Assembly: GCA_946478235.1 (NCBI GenBank)
Contig: CAMLBF010000005.1
Span: 62,001 to 126,000, forward strand
Length of the DNA: 64,000 nucleotides
Origin: an uncultured Bartonella sp.
Lineage (GTDB): Bacteria; Pseudomonadota; Alphaproteobacteria; Rhizobiales; Rhizobiaceae
Direction of reading: 5' to 3'
In this document: positions 46,750 through 57,716 of the stretch, piece after piece
How the letters are laid out: each line of letters starts with the position of its first letter
Numbering within the stretch: the stretch's first letter is position 1
The notes under the pieces: model-generated
Told to the model about the DNA's origin: nothing
The model's input: the letters and a program-made list of their open reading frames with translations, nothing else
Database searches by the model: none
Translations under genes and position numbers: made by a program

Positions 46750-46805
46750 ACATTTGCGACAACTTTAGCACATGAAACGAATTTGGCATATGCAACAGCT
46801 TTGGC
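46750..46805. repeat. Three units of 18-20 bp before the yeiH-like start
   Basis: Three consecutive units starting A(C/T)AT and ending CTTTAGC, ATTTGGC or CTTTGGC (20, 18 and 18 bp). They stay open in the frame of the downstream gene, reading FATTLAH-ETNLAYATALAH. Confidence 0.6.
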
Positions 46806-46833
46806 ACATCGTGTAATTATCTTGAGATATAAA

Positions 46834-47850
46834 ATGCTTAACAGGTTTCAAACACTTTTCTATCGTTATGCTCCAGGCATCATATTATGCTGTATCATAT
46901 CGCTGATCGCCATCTTATTAGAAAGGTTGGAACTGTTTTTGTTTGGCCAAGCTTGGTTGGAAAGTTTGGTGCTCGCCATACTTATTGGCGCAATTTTTCG
47001 AACAGCAAAAACATTACCCAAACAATATGCTGAGGGGATAGGTTTTTCTGCCAAAATACTTTTAGAAATAGCCGTTGCACTGCTCGGAGCCAGTATCAGC
47101 GTTCATGCGGTATTATCAGCGGGTCTAGGTCTTATTGCAGGGATAGCGGCAATTGTATTTTGTGTTATTGTTATAACCTATACGATCGGCCGGCTTATGG
47201 GGCTGACACGGCATCTTGCTATTCTTGTTGCATGTGGCAATTCTATATGTGGTAACTCGGCCATTGCGGCTGTTGCGCCTGTTATCAAGGCAAATGCGTC
47301 TGATGTTGCTGCATCAATTGCTTTTACTGCCGTTCTGGGCATTTTTGTTATCCTAGTTTTACCATTTGCTGTACCAGCCCTTGGTCTATCCTTTAGCCAA
47401 TATGGAATATTGTCCGGCATGACGGTTTATGCCGTACCGCAAGTTCTCGCGGCAGCAGCACCCGTTTCATTGGTAAGCGTACAAATGGCAACTTTGGTCA
47501 AGCTGGTTCGGGTATTGATGCTAGGACCTGTCATTTTTATCATCGGACTGATTGCAGGTGCCGGAAGTCATAATAGACCGAGTTTTGGCAAACTTGTGCC
47601 TTGGTTCATCATCGGCTTTGTTGTGTTATTATTAGCCAATTCTGCCAATATCATTCCAGAATCTGCCTTAAAAGTCATGGCGGCGGCAACCAAGATATTA
47701 ACAGTCATTTCCATGGCTGCATTAGGGTTGGGCGTTGATGTTTATGCGCTTAAAAAATCCGGCATCAAAGTTATATCAACAGCTGTTATTTCCATCATTA
47801 TTCTGGCGCTATCCGCCCTAATAATGATCTTTACCTTGAATATTGCGTAA
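46834..47850 (+). CDS. YeiH-family putative sulfate/anion exporter
   Basis: A 338-residue polytopic inner-membrane protein with about ten hydrophobic helices. The family signature VACGNSICGNSAIAAVAPVIKA is present, with AVALLGASISVHAV before it. Members are annotated as putative sulfate exporters; the substrate is not established. The ATG at 46834 (MLNRFQTLFY) is preferred; an in-frame extension to TTG 46744 is made of spacer repeats and has no ribosome site. Confidence 0.87.
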   Translation: MLNRFQTLFYRYAPGIILCCIISLIAILLERLELFLFGQAWLESLVLAILIGAIFRTAKTLPKQYAEGIGFSAKILLEIAVALLGASISVHAVLSAGLGLIAGIAAIVFCVIVITYTIGRLMGLTRHLAILVACGNSICGNSAIAAVAPVIKANASDVAASIAFTAVLGIFVILVLPFAVPALGLSFSQYGILSGMTVYAVPQVLAAAAPVSLVSVQMATLVKLVRVLMLGPVIFIIGLIAGAGSHNRPSFGKLVPWFIIGFVVLLLANSANIIPESALKVMAAATKILTVISMAALGLGVDVYALKKSGIKVISTAVISIIILALSALIMIFTLNIA

Positions 47851-47853
47851 GCA

Positions 47854-47882
47854 CCAAAAAGAAACAGCCCAATTGGGCTGTT
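47854..47882 (-). terminator. Terminator of the hslV-hslU operon
   Basis: AACAGCCC-AATT-GGGCTGTT hairpin followed on the minus strand by TTTCTTTTTGG. It lies between the convergent yeiH-like gene and hslU. Confidence 0.75.
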
Positions 47883-47959
47883 CCGATTGTCTTATCAAAA
47901 GTGCAATTGTTATTTTTACCCAACGGGCAAAAATCATACCGATTTGCTATAGATTTTTT

Positions 47960-49270
47960 CTAAAGAATAAAGCGTGACAAATCGGTATTAGATGCAAGGT
48001 CGCCAACTGCTTTTTTGACGTAATCAGCATCAACGGTAAATGTCGTACCAGCCTTATCAGGAGCCGTAAACGAAATTTCGTCCAGAACTCTTTCCATGAC
48101 GGTTTGCAAACGACGCGCACCGATATTCTCAACTGTTGAATTGAGATCAACCGCTATATCTGCCAATGCATCAATTGCATCATCTGTGATTTCCAACGTA
48201 ACATTTTCGGTCGCCATAAGCGCAATATATTGCTTGATAAGGCTAACCTCTGTTTCTGTTAAGATACGGCGCAAATCTTCGCGTGACAACGCGTTCAATT
48301 CTACACGTATCGGTAAACGCCCCTGAAGTTCAGGAAGAAGATCAGAAGGCTTTGAAACGTGGAATGCGCCAGATGCAATGAATAGAATATGGTCTGTTTT
48401 AATTTGGCCATATTTGGTAGCAACCGTGGTTCCTTCAACAAGAGGTAACAGATCACGTTGGACACCTTCACGTGACACACCAGCGCCCATGCCACCTTCG
48501 CGTGCAGCAATCTTGTCAATCTCGTCGATAAAAACAATGCCATCGTTTTCGGCAGCGCGTAGAGCTTCCTGAACAATCTGATCCTGATCGAGAAGTTTGT
48601 CCGACTCATCATCAATTAAAGGCTTGAATGCATCTTTGACCGTTGTTTTACGGGTCTTGGTGCGTCCACCCATTTTGCCAAAAATATCGGATAAATTCAT
48701 AATGCCCATTTGAGCACCCGGCATACCAGGAATATCAAATGTCGGGGCGCCATTATTGCTATTATCAGCAACCTCAATTTCGATTTCACGATCATCAAGC
48801 TCGCCCTCACGCAATTTTTTGCGGAAACTATCCCGCGTTGCAGGGCTTGCAGTTTTACCAACCAACGCATCAAGAACGCGTTCTTCTGCATTAAGATGTG
48901 CCTTGGCTTCAACTTCTTCGCGTTTTTTCTCACGAACAAGATTAATGGCAATATCAACAAGATCACGAATAATCTGCTCGACATCACGACCAACATAACC
49001 GACTTCGGTAAACTTGGTTGCTTCTACCTTTACAAAGGGTGAGCCAGCCAGTTTTGCCAAACGACGAGCAATTTCTGTTTTACCAACACCTGTCGGTCCT
49101 ATCATCAGAATATTTTTTGGCATAACCTCATCACGCATCTGGCCATCCAGCTGCTGACGACGCCAACGATTGCGTAATGCGATAGCAACAGCGCGCTTGG
49201 CATCATTTTGACCAATGATGAAACGGTCAAGCTCGGAGACAATCTCGCGGGGGGAAAATACAGAACTCAT
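47960..49270 (-). CDS. hslU: ATP-dependent protease ATPase subunit HslU
   Basis: A 436-residue AAA+ unfoldase: Walker [16 protein letters not shown], pore-loop region [15 protein letters not shown], the I domain, Walker [15 protein letters not shown], and the C-terminal SRFIL tail that docks into HslV. It unfolds substrates for HslV. It lies 72 bp after hslV on the same strand. Confidence 0.97.
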   Translation of the reverse strand: MSSVFSPREIVSELDRFIIGQNDAKRAVAIALRNRWRRQQLDGQMRDEVMPKNILMIGPTGVGKTEIARRLAKLAGSPFVKVEATKFTEVGYVGRDVEQIIRDLVDIAINLVREKKREEVEAKAHLNAEERVLDALVGKTASPATRDSFRKKLREGELDDREIEIEVADNSNNGAPTFDIPGMPGAQMGIMNLSDIFGKMGGRTKTRKTTVKDAFKPLIDDESDKLLDQDQIVQEALRAAENDGIVFIDEIDKIAAREGGMGAGVSREGVQRDLLPLVEGTTVATKYGQIKTDHILFIASGAFHVSKPSDLLPELQGRLPIRVELNALSREDLRRILTETEVSLIKQYIALMATENVTLEITDDAIDALADIAVDLNSTVENIGARRLQTVMERVLDEISFTAPDKAGTTFTVDADYVKKAVGDLASNTDLSRFIL

Positions 49271-49342
49271 CTAAAGTGCTTTCTCTTTCATACTTCCAGT
49301 GTCCATACTATGCATGGAAGGCTGTTTTACAAACTATTCAGC

Positions 49343-49900
49343 CTATTCAGCATCAAGCGTTTCAACAATAAAATTGCTGTTGGTATAAACGCATATATCC
49401 GAAGCAATTGTCATTGCTTTACGTGCAATTGTTTCAGCATCAAGGTCCATATCAATTAATGCACGCGCCGCTGAAAGGGCAAAGTTACCGCCTGAGCCGA
49501 TAGCCATAACACCATCTTCCGGTTCAAGGACATCACCAAGGCCAGTTAATGCTAAAGTCACATTCTTATCAGCCACCAGCATCATTGCTTCCAACTTACG
49601 TAAATACCGGTCTGTCCGCCAATCTTTTGCAAGTTCGACACAAGCACGCATCAACTGATCTGGATATTGTTCCAATTTGGTTTCAAGGCGTTCAAGCAAC
49701 GTAAATGCGTCTGCTGTCGCTCCGGCAAATCCGGCAATAACAGAGCCGGTCTTGCCAATACGCCGCACCTTACGTGCATTGCCTTTCATGATTGTCTGGC
49801 CCAAAGTCACTTGCCCATCACCGGCAATGACAACCTTATTGCCTTTGCGTACTGTAATGATGGTTGTACCATAGATTGTATCGGGCTTATGTTCTATCAC
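49343..49900 (-). CDS. hslV: ATP-dependent protease peptidase subunit HslV
   Basis: A 185-residue threonine peptidase. The nucleophile Thr is exposed after removal of an 11-residue propeptide ending IYG, giving [30 protein letters not shown] and the ALSAARAL segment are typical. It forms the double hexameric core of HslUV. AAGGAG precedes the ATG. Confidence 0.97.
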   Translation of the reverse strand: MIEHKPDTIYGTTIITVRKGNKVVIAGDGQVTLGQTIMKGNARKVRRIGKTGSVIAGFAGATADAFTLLERLETKLEQYPDQLMRACVELAKDWRTDRYLRKLEAMMLVADKNVTLALTGLGDVLEPEDGVMAIGSGGNFALSAARALIDMDLDAETIARKAMTIASDICVYTNSNFIVETLDAE

Positions 49901-49955
49901 AAGAAAACTCCTTTTATCTACACGCTTTATCCTATTTCAAGCAATAAAAGCGGTC

Positions 49956-49969
49956 ATATGCATGCATAT
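49956..49969. promoter_or_regulatory. 14-bp perfect palindrome upstream of hslV
   Basis: ATATGCATGCATAT lies 56 bp upstream of the hslV start, in the spacer shared with the divergent asparaginase gene. It could be an operator for either gene; no regulator is recognised. Confidence 0.3.
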
Positions 49970-50135
49970 TTAGGAACTGACAGCGAAAAACTCAACCACA
50001 ATAAAAAAGAGTTTTTAACAGTCACATTATTATTAGGATAAAACAACACTGATTGGCGGATAGAGGAATTGGTGTTAAATGCGCATTCTGTCCCACTTGA
50101 TTTGTTGTAACAAAGTATAGTTCAAGGAAGAAATT

Positions 50136-51134
50136 ATGCCAGCCCTACCTAAAATTGCCATTGGTGCCCTTGGTGGAACAATTGCTATGGTTGCCTCTGA
50201 CAGTGGTGGGGTTCAACCAACGCTGACAGCAGACATGCTGGTTAAAAGTGTGCCAGCACTTGCAGACATTGCTGAAATTAATGCTACGACACTAGCCCAA
50301 TTACCAAGTGGTTCTTTATCTTTTGAGGTTTTGTTTCAGGCACTTCAATGGGCAAAACAACAAATCGATGATGGTGCAACCGGCGTTATTTTGACCCAAG
50401 GAACCGATACACTTGAAGAAGTGGCATTTTTACTGTCGCTTTATTGGGATAGGCCACAACCACTTATCTTTACGGGTGCCATGCGTGCACCGCTTGCTGC
50501 AGGGGCTGATGGCCCAGCCAATCTTTTAGCCTCAGCACAAGTTATCGCCGACAAAGAAAGTCTGGGGCGCGGTGTTATGGTTGTGCTTAACGACACAATC
50601 CATTCGCCTTATTGGGTGAAAAAAAGCAACACACTGCAAGTGCAAACATTTCACTCTGGTTTTGCAGGACCATTGGGAACAATCATTGAAAGCAAGCCCA
50701 TCTATTTTAGCGCTTCGCATAATTTTGCCGCGCCAATGGTCATGCCAAAAGCGATAAATACAAAAGTTGCGCTGATAGAAGCCTGCCTATCTTCGGGAGA
50801 CGACCTGCTAAAACTTGTGTTTGAAAGTGGCATTTATCAGGGTGTTGTTATTGCTGGTTTCGGATCGGGACATGTCAGTTATGCAGAAGCAGATATTATT
50901 CGGCAATATGCCCAAACCATTCCTGTTGTGATTGCCACACGGGCTTATAGCGGCTCAACAAGTCAAAATACTTATGGCTATAAAGGTGGTGAAATTGACT
51001 TGTTACAATGTGGCGCCGTAATGGGTGGCTGGCTTTCTCCTTTAAAAGCCCGATTGGTTTTATGGTCATTATTAGCGTCTGGCATGGATAGGCAGCAAAT
51101 CCTTTCCAATTGGCAGATCTGGCAAAAGTATTAA
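50136..51134 (+). CDS. Asparaginase, bacterial type
   Basis: A 332-residue enzyme with both catalytic Thr motifs: ALGGTIAM (Thr15) and VILTQGTDTLEEVAF. It hydrolyses asparagine to aspartate and ammonia. There is no signal peptide, so it acts in the cytoplasm, unlike periplasmic type II enzymes. GGAAG precedes the ATG. It is a single gene, divergent from hslV. Which subtype (ansA or other) cannot be told safely. Confidence 0.92.
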   Translation: MPALPKIAIGALGGTIAMVASDSGGVQPTLTADMLVKSVPALADIAEINATTLAQLPSGSLSFEVLFQALQWAKQQIDDGATGVILTQGTDTLEEVAFLLSLYWDRPQPLIFTGAMRAPLAAGADGPANLLASAQVIADKESLGRGVMVVLNDTIHSPYWVKKSNTLQVQTFHSGFAGPLGTIIESKPIYFSASHNFAAPMVMPKAINTKVALIEACLSSGDDLLKLVFESGIYQGVVIAGFGSGHVSYAEADIIRQYAQTIPVVIATRAYSGSTSQNTYGYKGGEIDLLQCGAVMGGWLSPLKARLVLWSLLASGMDRQQILSNWQIWQKY

Positions 51135-51354
51135 CCAATATGGTCGTTCTTTATGCCTATTTTCAATGAAAGGATTTGGTTATTATTTCGAGATGTTTTA
51201 AATAATCAGTCTATAATATGGGCAATTAATAGAAGTTACTTGTAGAGCGCGCGTAAATACAATTTACTCTTCAAGGAAAATCTTTAAGCATGCTTAGGAG
51301 CAATTGATACGTTCATTCTGGAAATGCTCTTAACACTCGAGAAATGGGATAGAT

Positions 51355-51951
51355 ATGGTTCGCATAGCTGACATAAAACGTAAAACCAATGAAACAGACA
51401 TTTCCGTTGCAGTTAATCTCGATGGAACTGGAAAGTTCACGATTGATACCGGCGTTGGCTTCTTCAATCATATGCTTGAACAACTTTCACGACATTCCCT
51501 GATCGACATCAATATCAAAGCCATTGGTGACACCTATATTGATGACCATCACACGGTTGAAGACTGCGGCATTGCTCTTGGTGATGCCATTAATAAAGCC
51601 TTAGGCGAGCGGCGCGGCATTACACGATATTCGTCCCTTGATTTGGTTATGGATGAAACATGTACAAAAGCGGCGGTTGATGTATCGGGCAGACCTTTTC
51701 TAGTTTGGAACGTCAATTTTTCCCACGCAAAAATTGGTACCTTCGATACCGAATTGGTACGGGAGTTTTTTCAAGCCCTGTCACAGCACGCTGGCATTAC
51801 ATTGCATGTTACCAATCATTATGGTGTCAACAATCACCATATTGCAGAAACGTGCTTTAAAGCAGTTGCACGTGTGTTACGTCATGCTATTGAAATAGAC
51901 CCTAGACAAAAAGATGCTGTTCCTTCTACCAAGGGCTCTTTGAAAGGCTAA
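51355..51951 (+). CDS. hisB: Imidazoleglycerol-phosphate dehydratase
   Basis: A 198-residue monofunctional HisB (sixth step of histidine synthesis), with the duplicated metal-binding motifs [14 protein letters not shown] and [11 protein letters not shown] and [14 protein letters not shown]. It lacks the phosphatase domain of enterobacterial HisB. It heads the hisB-hisH-hisA-hisF-hisE-coaA operon. The 220-bp upstream spacer contains a TAAGCATGCTTA palindrome at 51285-51296 that could be regulatory. Confidence 0.96.
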   Translation: MVRIADIKRKTNETDISVAVNLDGTGKFTIDTGVGFFNHMLEQLSRHSLIDINIKAIGDTYIDDHHTVEDCGIALGDAINKALGERRGITRYSSLDLVMDETCTKAAVDVSGRPFLVWNVNFSHAKIGTFDTELVREFFQALSQHAGITLHVTNHYGVNNHHIAETCFKAVARVLRHAIEIDPRQKDAVPSTKGSLKG

Positions 51952-51955
51952 AATA

Positions 51956-52606
51956 ATGCGGGTAGCCATTATCGATTATGGGTCGGGTAATCTGCGTTCT
52001 GCGGTCAAAGCCTTCGAACGGGCAAGTCACGACCACAATATTGCTGCAGAAATCATTTTGACGAATAAGGCTGATGATGTTCGTCACGCCGACCGCATTG
52101 TGCTGCCGGGTGTGGGGGCTTATGCCGATTGTCGCTCTGGACTCAATAGTGTTGCAGGTATGGTAGAAGCCTTAGAAGAAACTGTTATCCACGCTGCCCG
52201 TCCCTTTTTAGGCATTTGTGTGGGTATGCAGCTTATGTCATCACGCGGCATGGAAAAGACAGTTACACAAGGGCTCAACTGGATTAAAGGCGATGTCACT
52301 TTGATGGAACCGAAGGCAGCACATCTCAAGGTTCCACAAATTGGTTGGAATACGTTGAACCTTAAACGTGACCACCCATTGTTTAAAAATATTCCGACGG
52401 GTGAAAAAGGTCTCCATGCTTATTTTGTGCATTCCTACCACCTTGTTTGCGCCCACAATGACAATCTTCTGGCAACAACAGATTATGGCGGTGAAATGAC
52501 GGCGGCGGTTATCCGTGATAATATGATTGGTACACAATTTCACCCTGAAAAAAGCCAACGCCTTGGTTTGACACTGATTGCCAATTTTTTGGAATGGAAG
52601 CCATGA
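51956..52606 (+). CDS. hisH: Imidazole glycerol phosphate synthase, glutamine amidotransferase subunit
   Basis: A 216-residue class I amidotransferase with oxyanion strand VLPGVGAY, nucleophile Cys in [10 protein letters not shown] and the His-Glu pair in QFHPEKS. It delivers ammonia to HisF. It starts 4 bp after hisB; many rhizobia have a small membrane-protein gene here, which is absent. Its stop overlaps hisA (ATGA). Confidence 0.96.
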   Translation: MRVAIIDYGSGNLRSAVKAFERASHDHNIAAEIILTNKADDVRHADRIVLPGVGAYADCRSGLNSVAGMVEALEETVIHAARPFLGICVGMQLMSSRGMEKTVTQGLNWIKGDVTLMEPKAAHLKVPQIGWNTLNLKRDHPLFKNIPTGEKGLHAYFVHSYHLVCAHNDNLLATTDYGGEMTAAVIRDNMIGTQFHPEKSQRLGLTLIANFLEWKP

Positions 52607-53349
52607 TTCTTTATCCTGCAATTGATTTAAAAGATGGCGTATGTGTGCGTCTAAAACTCGGTGATATGGATAAGGCAACTGTCTATAATGCTGATCCGGC
52701 GGCACAAGCACAGCAATTTCAAGCACAAGGTTTTAAATGGCTGCATGTTGTTGACCTTAATGGTGCATTTGAAGGTGAGTCGGTCAATGGCCAAGCTGTT
52801 GAGGCTATTTTAAAGGCGACGTCTAACCCTGTTCAGCTTGGTGGCGGCATCAGAACACTTGGCCATATCGAAAACTGGCTTGAAAAAGGTTTGGCACGTG
52901 TCATTCTTGGCACAGTTGCTGTGCGTAATCCGCAATTGGTTTATGAAGCCTGCAAACTTTTCCCCAGTAAGGTTGCCGTTGGTATTGACGCCCGTGGCGG
53001 CAAGGTAGCCGTTGAAGGCTGGGCGGAAGAATCTGAGCTATCTGTTCTTGATTTGGCAAAACGCTTTGAAGGTGCTGGTGTTGCGGCTATTATCTATACA
53101 GATATTGACCGCGATGGCATTTTAACTGGTATCAATTGGCAATCAACCTTGGAGCTAGCACGTTCGGTTTCCATACCGGTTATTGCTTCAGGTGGTTTGG
53201 CTTCCATGGAAGACATTAAAAGGCTAACAGAAGATGATGCCGCTATTCTTAATGGCGCCATTACTGGACGCGCCCTTTATGATGGCCGCATTGATGCAAA
53301 AGCAGCACTTGATCTTCTGGAAAAAAGCAAAAGGGGAGCTATGGCATGA
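52603..53349 (+). CDS. hisA: ProFAR isomerase (HisA)
   Basis: A 248-residue TIM barrel, with [13 protein letters not shown] (catalytic Asp), [18 protein letters not shown] (second Asp) and [10 protein letters not shown] phosphate loop. It catalyses the fourth step of histidine synthesis. The ATG at 52603 overlaps the hisH TGA; an ATG at 52594 is less likely. It overlaps hisF by 4 bp. Confidence 0.96.
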   Translation: MILYPAIDLKDGVCVRLKLGDMDKATVYNADPAAQAQQFQAQGFKWLHVVDLNGAFEGESVNGQAVEAILKATSNPVQLGGGIRTLGHIENWLEKGLARVILGTVAVRNPQLVYEACKLFPSKVAVGIDARGGKVAVEGWAEESELSVLDLAKRFEGAGVAAIIYTDIDRDGILTGINWQSTLELARSVSIPVIASGGLASMEDIKRLTEDDAAILNGAITGRALYDGRIDAKAALDLLEKSKRGAMA

Positions 53350-54137
53350 CCCTTAAAGCCCGCATTATACCATGTCTTGATGTCAAAGATGGACGTGTTG
53401 TTAAAGGTGTAAATTTTGTGGATCTGATTGATGCTGGTGATCCTGTTGAAGTTGCCAAGGCATATGATGCTGCCGGCGCTGACGAATTATGCTTTTTAGA
53501 CATTACTGCCAGCAGCGATAATCGGGATACGCTTTTTGATGTTGTGGCACGCACTGCAGATCAGTGTTTCATGCCGGTTACGGTCGGCGGTGGTGTGCGC
53601 AGTGTGGCTGATATCCGTAAATTGTTATTAGCAGGCGCAGACAAGGTTTCCATCAATACAGCCGCTGTAAAAAGTCCTGATTTTGTAGCAGAAGCCGCGG
53701 ATAAATTTGGCGACCAATGTATTGTTGTTGCGATTGATGCCAAAGAAGTCCCCACTGAGGGAAACGAACGCCGTTGGGAAATATTTACACATGGTGGCCG
53801 TCAACCAACAGGCATTGATGCTGTGTCATTTGCCCGTCTTGTTGTTGAAAAAGGTGCAGGCGAAATATTATTAACCTCGATGAATCGTGATGGAACAAAA
53901 GAAGGTTATGATATTGCACTGACACGTGCCATTGCCGATGCCGTGCATGTACCAGTCATTGCATCTGGTGGTGTTGGCACACTCGACCATCTGGTTGAAG
54001 GGGTTCGTGATGGCCACGCAACAGCCGTTTTAGCTGCTTCTATTTTCCATTTTGGAACATATACCATTGGAGAGGCAAAACGCTACATGGCACAGTCTGG
54101 TATTCCAGTGCGTCTGGATGAATTTAGAGAGAATTGA
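53346..54137 (+). CDS. hisF: Imidazole glycerol phosphate synthase cyclase subunit
   Basis: A 263-residue TIM barrel homologous to His[17 protein letters not shown] (catalytic Asp), [29 protein letters not shown] (second Asp) and [10 protein letters not shown]. It uses ammonia from HisH to make imidazole glycerol phosphate and AICAR. It overlaps hisA as ATGA and is followed by hisE after 3 bp. Confidence 0.97.
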   Translation: MTLKARIIPCLDVKDGRVVKGVNFVDLIDAGDPVEVAKAYDAAGADELCFLDITASSDNRDTLFDVVARTADQCFMPVTVGGGVRSVADIRKLLLAGADKVSINTAAVKSPDFVAEAADKFGDQCIVVAIDAKEVPTEGNERRWEIFTHGGRQPTGIDAVSFARLVVEKGAGEILLTSMNRDGTKEGYDIALTRAIADAVHVPVIASGGVGTLDHLVEGVRDGHATAVLAASIFHFGTYTIGEAKRYMAQSGIPVRLDEFREN

Positions 54138-54140
54138 TTT

Positions 54141-54464
54141 ATGGACCAATTTGACTTGCATAAACTTGAAAAAATCATTGCTGAACGTGCTTTGGTGCAA
54201 GATGGCAGCTCTTATACAGCGAGTCTGGTTTCCAAAGGCATGGGACGTGCGGGCAAAAAAATGGGCGAAGAAGCGGTTGAAACAGTTATCGCGGCTTTAA
54301 CCGAAGATAAGCAACATTTTATTAGTGAAAGTGCAGATCTTCTTTACCACCTTCTGGTTATGTGGAATATAGGTGGCATTAAGTTGGATGAAGTTCTAAC
54401 AGAGTTACAAAGAAGAACAACCCAAACGGGTCTTGAGGAAAAGGCGTCCCGCAAACATGGTTGA
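54141..54464 (+). CDS. hisE: Phosphoribosyl-ATP pyrophosphatase
   Basis: A 107-residue all-alpha MazG-like pyrophosphatase with [19 protein letters not shown] and [13 protein letters not shown], carrying the metal-binding Glu/Asp pairs. It catalyses the second step of histidine synthesis. It overlaps the coaA start by 8 bp. Confidence 0.95.
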   Translation: MDQFDLHKLEKIIAERALVQDGSSYTASLVSKGMGRAGKKMGEEAVETVIAALTEDKQHFISESADLLYHLLVMWNIGGIKLDEVLTELQRRTTQTGLEEKASRKHG

Positions 54465-55452
54465 TGCAAAGCGGCATACCGAGCACGCTAATGAGCCGAG
54501 TGATTTTGTTTTTGGTAAATATTCGCCCTATAGCATATTTACCGCTCATGAATGGTCGGTATTTCGTGCCGATACACCCCTGACATTAACATTTGACGAA
54601 GTTAAACGCCTAAGATCAATCGGCGACCCGATTGATCTTGAGGAAGTGCAACGTATCTATCTTTCTTTATCTCGTTTATTGTCCACGCATGTTGAAGCTA
54701 TCCAAGGGCTTTTCCAGCAAAGAAAACGGTTTTTGCGCACACAACATACCGCAAAAACACCATTTCTTATCAGTATTGCTGGTTCGGTTGCTGTTGGCAA
54801 ATCCACAACAGCGCGCATTTTGCAAGAATTGTTAAAACGGTGGCCATCAAGCCCAAAAGTGGATCTTATTACCACGGACGGTTTTCTATATCCCAATGCT
54901 GTTTTGAAAGAAGAAAACCGCATGGATAGAAAAGGCTTTCCCGACTCTTATGATGTCGGCAAATTGCTGCGTTTTCTTTCGGCAATAAAAGCTGGAATGG
55001 GTGATGTCAAAGCACCAATTTATTCCCACTCGGCTTATGATGTCTTACCAAACGAGCATATTGTCATTGATAGGCCGGATATTCTTATTGTCGAAGGTGT
55101 AAATGTATTACAGGTTCGCGATTTGCCATGTGATGGCAAAGCTGTTCCATTTGTTTCCGATTTTTTTGATTTTTCCATTTATATTGATGCAAAAACCGAT
55201 ATTATCCGTAATTGGTATATGGAAAGATTCCGTCGTTTTCGACTAACAGCATTCCAAAATCCACAATCATTCTTTCATCGTTATGCAATTATGACGGAGG
55301 AAGAGGCCATGGCAGTGGCTGCCGATTTATGGAATAATATCAATTTGAAGAATTTGCAGGAAAACATATTGCCAACCAGACCACGTGCTGATCTCATCTT
55401 GCGAAAAGGCAGCACCCACCGTGTTGAATATGTGGCACTGCGCAAATTATAG
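54457..55452 (+). CDS. coaA: Pantothenate kinase, type I
   Basis: A 331-residue kinase with Walker [47 protein letters not shown] and [14 protein letters not shown]. It phosphorylates pantothenate, the first committed step to coenzyme A, and in homologues is inhibited by CoA. The ATG at 54457 lies in the hisE end; linkage of coaA to the his operon is typical of Rhizobiales. Confidence 0.96.
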   Translation: MVDAKRHTEHANEPSDFVFGKYSPYSIFTAHEWSVFRADTPLTLTFDEVKRLRSIGDPIDLEEVQRIYLSLSRLLSTHVEAIQGLFQQRKRFLRTQHTAKTPFLISIAGSVAVGKSTTARILQELLKRWPSSPKVDLITTDGFLYPNAVLKEENRMDRKGFPDSYDVGKLLRFLSAIKAGMGDVKAPIYSHSAYDVLPNEHIVIDRPDILIVEGVNVLQVRDLPCDGKAVPFVSDFFDFSIYIDAKTDIIRNWYMERFRRFRLTAFQNPQSFFHRYAIMTEEEAMAVAADLWNNINLKNLQENILPTRPRADLILRKGSTHRVEYVALRKL

Positions 55453-55459
55453 GTGACAC

Positions 55460-56851
55460 ATGTCCGCAAAAATTTCTTCCTATACAACCTGCCCTATTGA
55501 ATTTACCACCGAGCAGGCAAATGATAGCCGCGCAATCTGGCTGGTTGCAGAAGGCAATACCAAACTCTTTGCCAACGATCCTTTTTTGGAGCAATGGGTA
55601 AAGATCAATACCTTTAGCGGCAAAGCCGGTGAATTTGTCGTAGTGCCCAATACACATGGACAGGTTGATAAAATTTTGTTTGGTATCGGTGATGGTAGCG
55701 ATCCCTTTATCAGTGGAAATTTGTTTAAAGCATTACCGCAAGGGCACTGGCATTTTGAAAATCTAACTGAAAATGCCTTTGCAATATTTCTTGCGCTTGG
55801 ATTAGGCAGTTATAAATTCCGCCATTATCTCAAGACAAAAAATGATAAGAAGCTGACATTTTTTGTTCCTGCAAATGTTGATATCCATGAATTACGCCGC
55901 ACAATTGAAACCACGTTTATAGTGCGCGACCTTATTAATACGCCAACAAATGATATGGAGCCGGACACAATTGAACTGGCTGTGCGTCAACTTGGTATGA
56001 CCTATCACGCCGACGTAACCAGCATCTGTGGTGATGACCTACTTGATAAAAACTTTCCGATGATTCATGCGGTTGGTCGTGCTGGCGCAATAGCACCTCG
56101 GCTTATCGACTTGCGGTGGGGACAAAAAGATCACCCGACAGTAACACTTGTCGGTAAAGGTGTGGCGTTTGACACTGGCGGGCTTGATATAAAATCAGCC
56201 GGCAATATGTTGTTGATGAAGAAAGATATGGGGGGTGCGGCCAATGTCATTGGTCTTGCACGCCTTATCATGGATGCAAAACTACCCATCTGTCTGCGTC
56301 TTATTATTCCTGCCGTGGAAAATTCCATTGCAGGCAATGCTTTCCGCCCAGGCGATGTGCTTAAAAGCAGAAAAGGGCTAAGTGTCGAAGTTGGAAATAC
56401 CGATGCTGAGGGCAGACTTATTTTGGCAGATGCCCTTTGTTATGGCGACGAGGAAAAACCGCAATATCTGTTTGATATGGCAACTTTGACAGGTGCGGCA
56501 CGTGTTGCTTTAGGACCTGATTTGCCGCCTTTCTACTGCGATAACCAAGCGCTTGCTGACAAAATTGCCAAAACATCTATGCAAATACATGATCCATTAT
56601 GGCAAATGCCGCTTTGGACTCCTTATCAATCCAAGCTTTTTTCACGCATTGCCGATGTCAACAATGTCACCACTGATGGATTTGCCGGTTCAATTACAGC
56701 AGCATTATTTTTACGCAAATTTGTCGATAAAGCCGCCCATTGGGGTCATTTCGATATTTACGGCTGGACCCCTGCGGAAAAACCCGGTTTCCCTGTTGGT
56801 GGAGAAGCGCAAGGTATCCGTACACTGTACACTGTGTTGAAAGACCTTTGA
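55460..56851 (+). CDS. Leucyl aminopeptidase family protein (M17)
   Basis: A 463-residue M17 metallopeptidase. The catalytic segment GKGVAFDTGGLDIKSAGNM, metal ligands in KKDMGGAANVIG, and the family signature NTDAEGRLILADAL are intact. It releases N-terminal residues from peptides in the cytoplasm. It starts 8 bp after coaA and overlaps the next gene as TGATG, so it may belong to the same long transcript. The N-terminal domain differs from PepA, hence no symbol. Confidence 0.92.
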   Translation: MSAKISSYTTCPIEFTTEQANDSRAIWLVAEGNTKLFANDPFLEQWVKINTFSGKAGEFVVVPNTHGQVDKILFGIGDGSDPFISGNLFKALPQGHWHFENLTENAFAIFLALGLGSYKFRHYLKTKNDKKLTFFVPANVDIHELRRTIETTFIVRDLINTPTNDMEPDTIELAVRQLGMTYHADVTSICGDDLLDKNFPMIHAVGRAGAIAPRLIDLRWGQKDHPTVTLVGKGVAFDTGGLDIKSAGNMLLMKKDMGGAANVIGLARLIMDAKLPICLRLIIPAVENSIAGNAFRPGDVLKSRKGLSVEVGNTDAEGRLILADALCYGDEEKPQYLFDMATLTGAARVALGPDLPPFYCDNQALADKIAKTSMQIHDPLWQMPLWTPYQSKLFSRIADVNNVTTDGFAGSITAALFLRKFVDKAAHWGHFDIYGWTPAEKPGFPVGGEAQGIRTLYTVLKDL

Positions 56852-57705
56852 TGGATAATCTCGACCAACGTCTTAACGCTTATCGGCCAGATCTGGCTGA
56901 TGAGCGCTTACGAGGAATAATAGACGCACCGCGCTATGTCACAGGTAAGCTTATGCGGGTTATAGCACCAGTGGCTGCGCTTTATAAAATTCCGGATAGA
57001 AAGTCGGAAAGACAGAGTGAATGTCTTTTTGGTGAAGATGTATTGGTTTTTGATATAGCTGATAAATTTTGCTGGGTTCAATCTTTACAAGATGGCTATG
57101 TGGGATATGTCGAACAGGTAAATTTGGGTGATTTTCAGTCAACGCCTACACATATTGTTATTGCGCCACGAAGCTTTCAATATGAAAACGCAGACTTAAG
57201 AAGCCCTATGGTGTCTGCTTTATCCATAGGCAGCAAAGTGACAATCGTTGGTGAAAGTGAAACGCGAGCAACACTTTATGCCAAACTTGATAATGGCAAT
57301 TATGTAATTGCCGATCATCTTGTTCCAGTAGCACACATAAGTCCAGACTATGTTAGCACCGCGGAAAATCTCATTCACACACCTTATCTTTGGGGCGGCA
57401 AAAGTGGTCTTGGAATTGATTGTTCAGGCTTGGTGCAACTCTCCATGATGATGGCAGGCAAACGGGTACTGCGTGACACCGATATGCAGATAAACACAAT
57501 TGGTACCGACATTGACCCGTCTGATGGCCTACAGCGTGGCGACCTCGTATTCTGGAAAGGTCATGTCGCTATTATGGTCGACCATCAAAATATCATTCAT
57601 GCCAATGGTGCTTCCATGAATGTGAAGATAGAACCGTTAGAACAAGCTATTGCCCGTATAGCTCGTCATTATGCGCAACCAACCTGTTATCGCCGTCCGG
57701 ACTAA
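56851..57705 (+). CDS. NlpC/P60 cell-wall hydrolase with SH3-like domains
   Basis: A 284-residue protein with two N-terminal SH3-like regions (about 35-160) and a C-terminal NlpC/P60 domain with catalytic Cys191 (GIDCSGLVQ), His238 (WKGHVAIM) and His250 (IIHANG). These enzymes cut peptidoglycan stem peptides, usually gamma-D-Glu-diaminopimelate bonds. No signal peptide is visible, suggesting cytoplasmic recycling of wall peptides, which fits coupling to an aminopeptidase. The start overlaps the aminopeptidase stop. Confidence 0.9.
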   Translation: MDNLDQRLNAYRPDLADERLRGIIDAPRYVTGKLMRVIAPVAALYKIPDRKSERQSECLFGEDVLVFDIADKFCWVQSLQDGYVGYVEQVNLGDFQSTPTHIVIAPRSFQYENADLRSPMVSALSIGSKVTIVGESETRATLYAKLDNGNYVIADHLVPVAHISPDYVSTAENLIHTPYLWGGKSGLGIDCSGLVQLSMMMAGKRVLRDTDMQINTIGTDIDPSDGLQRGDLVFWKGHVAIMVDHQNIIHANGASMNVKIEPLEQAIARIARHYAQPTCYRRPD

Positions 57706-57716
57706 AGGAAACTATT

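Larger units (their letters stand above)
46171..46833. other. Repeat-rich spacer between pheC-like and yeiH-like genes
   Basis: About 660 bp with no supported gene. Its right half is almost entirely consecutive short tandem repeats of four different sequences (46403-46444, 46466-46509, 46541-46600, 46750-46805). It must carry divergent promoters. Confidence 0.65.

Noticed and set aside
46403-46805. Possible CRISPR array
   Set aside because: Units are contiguous without spacers, differ between blocks and are imperfect; no cas genes are present. The same applies to 35961-36135.
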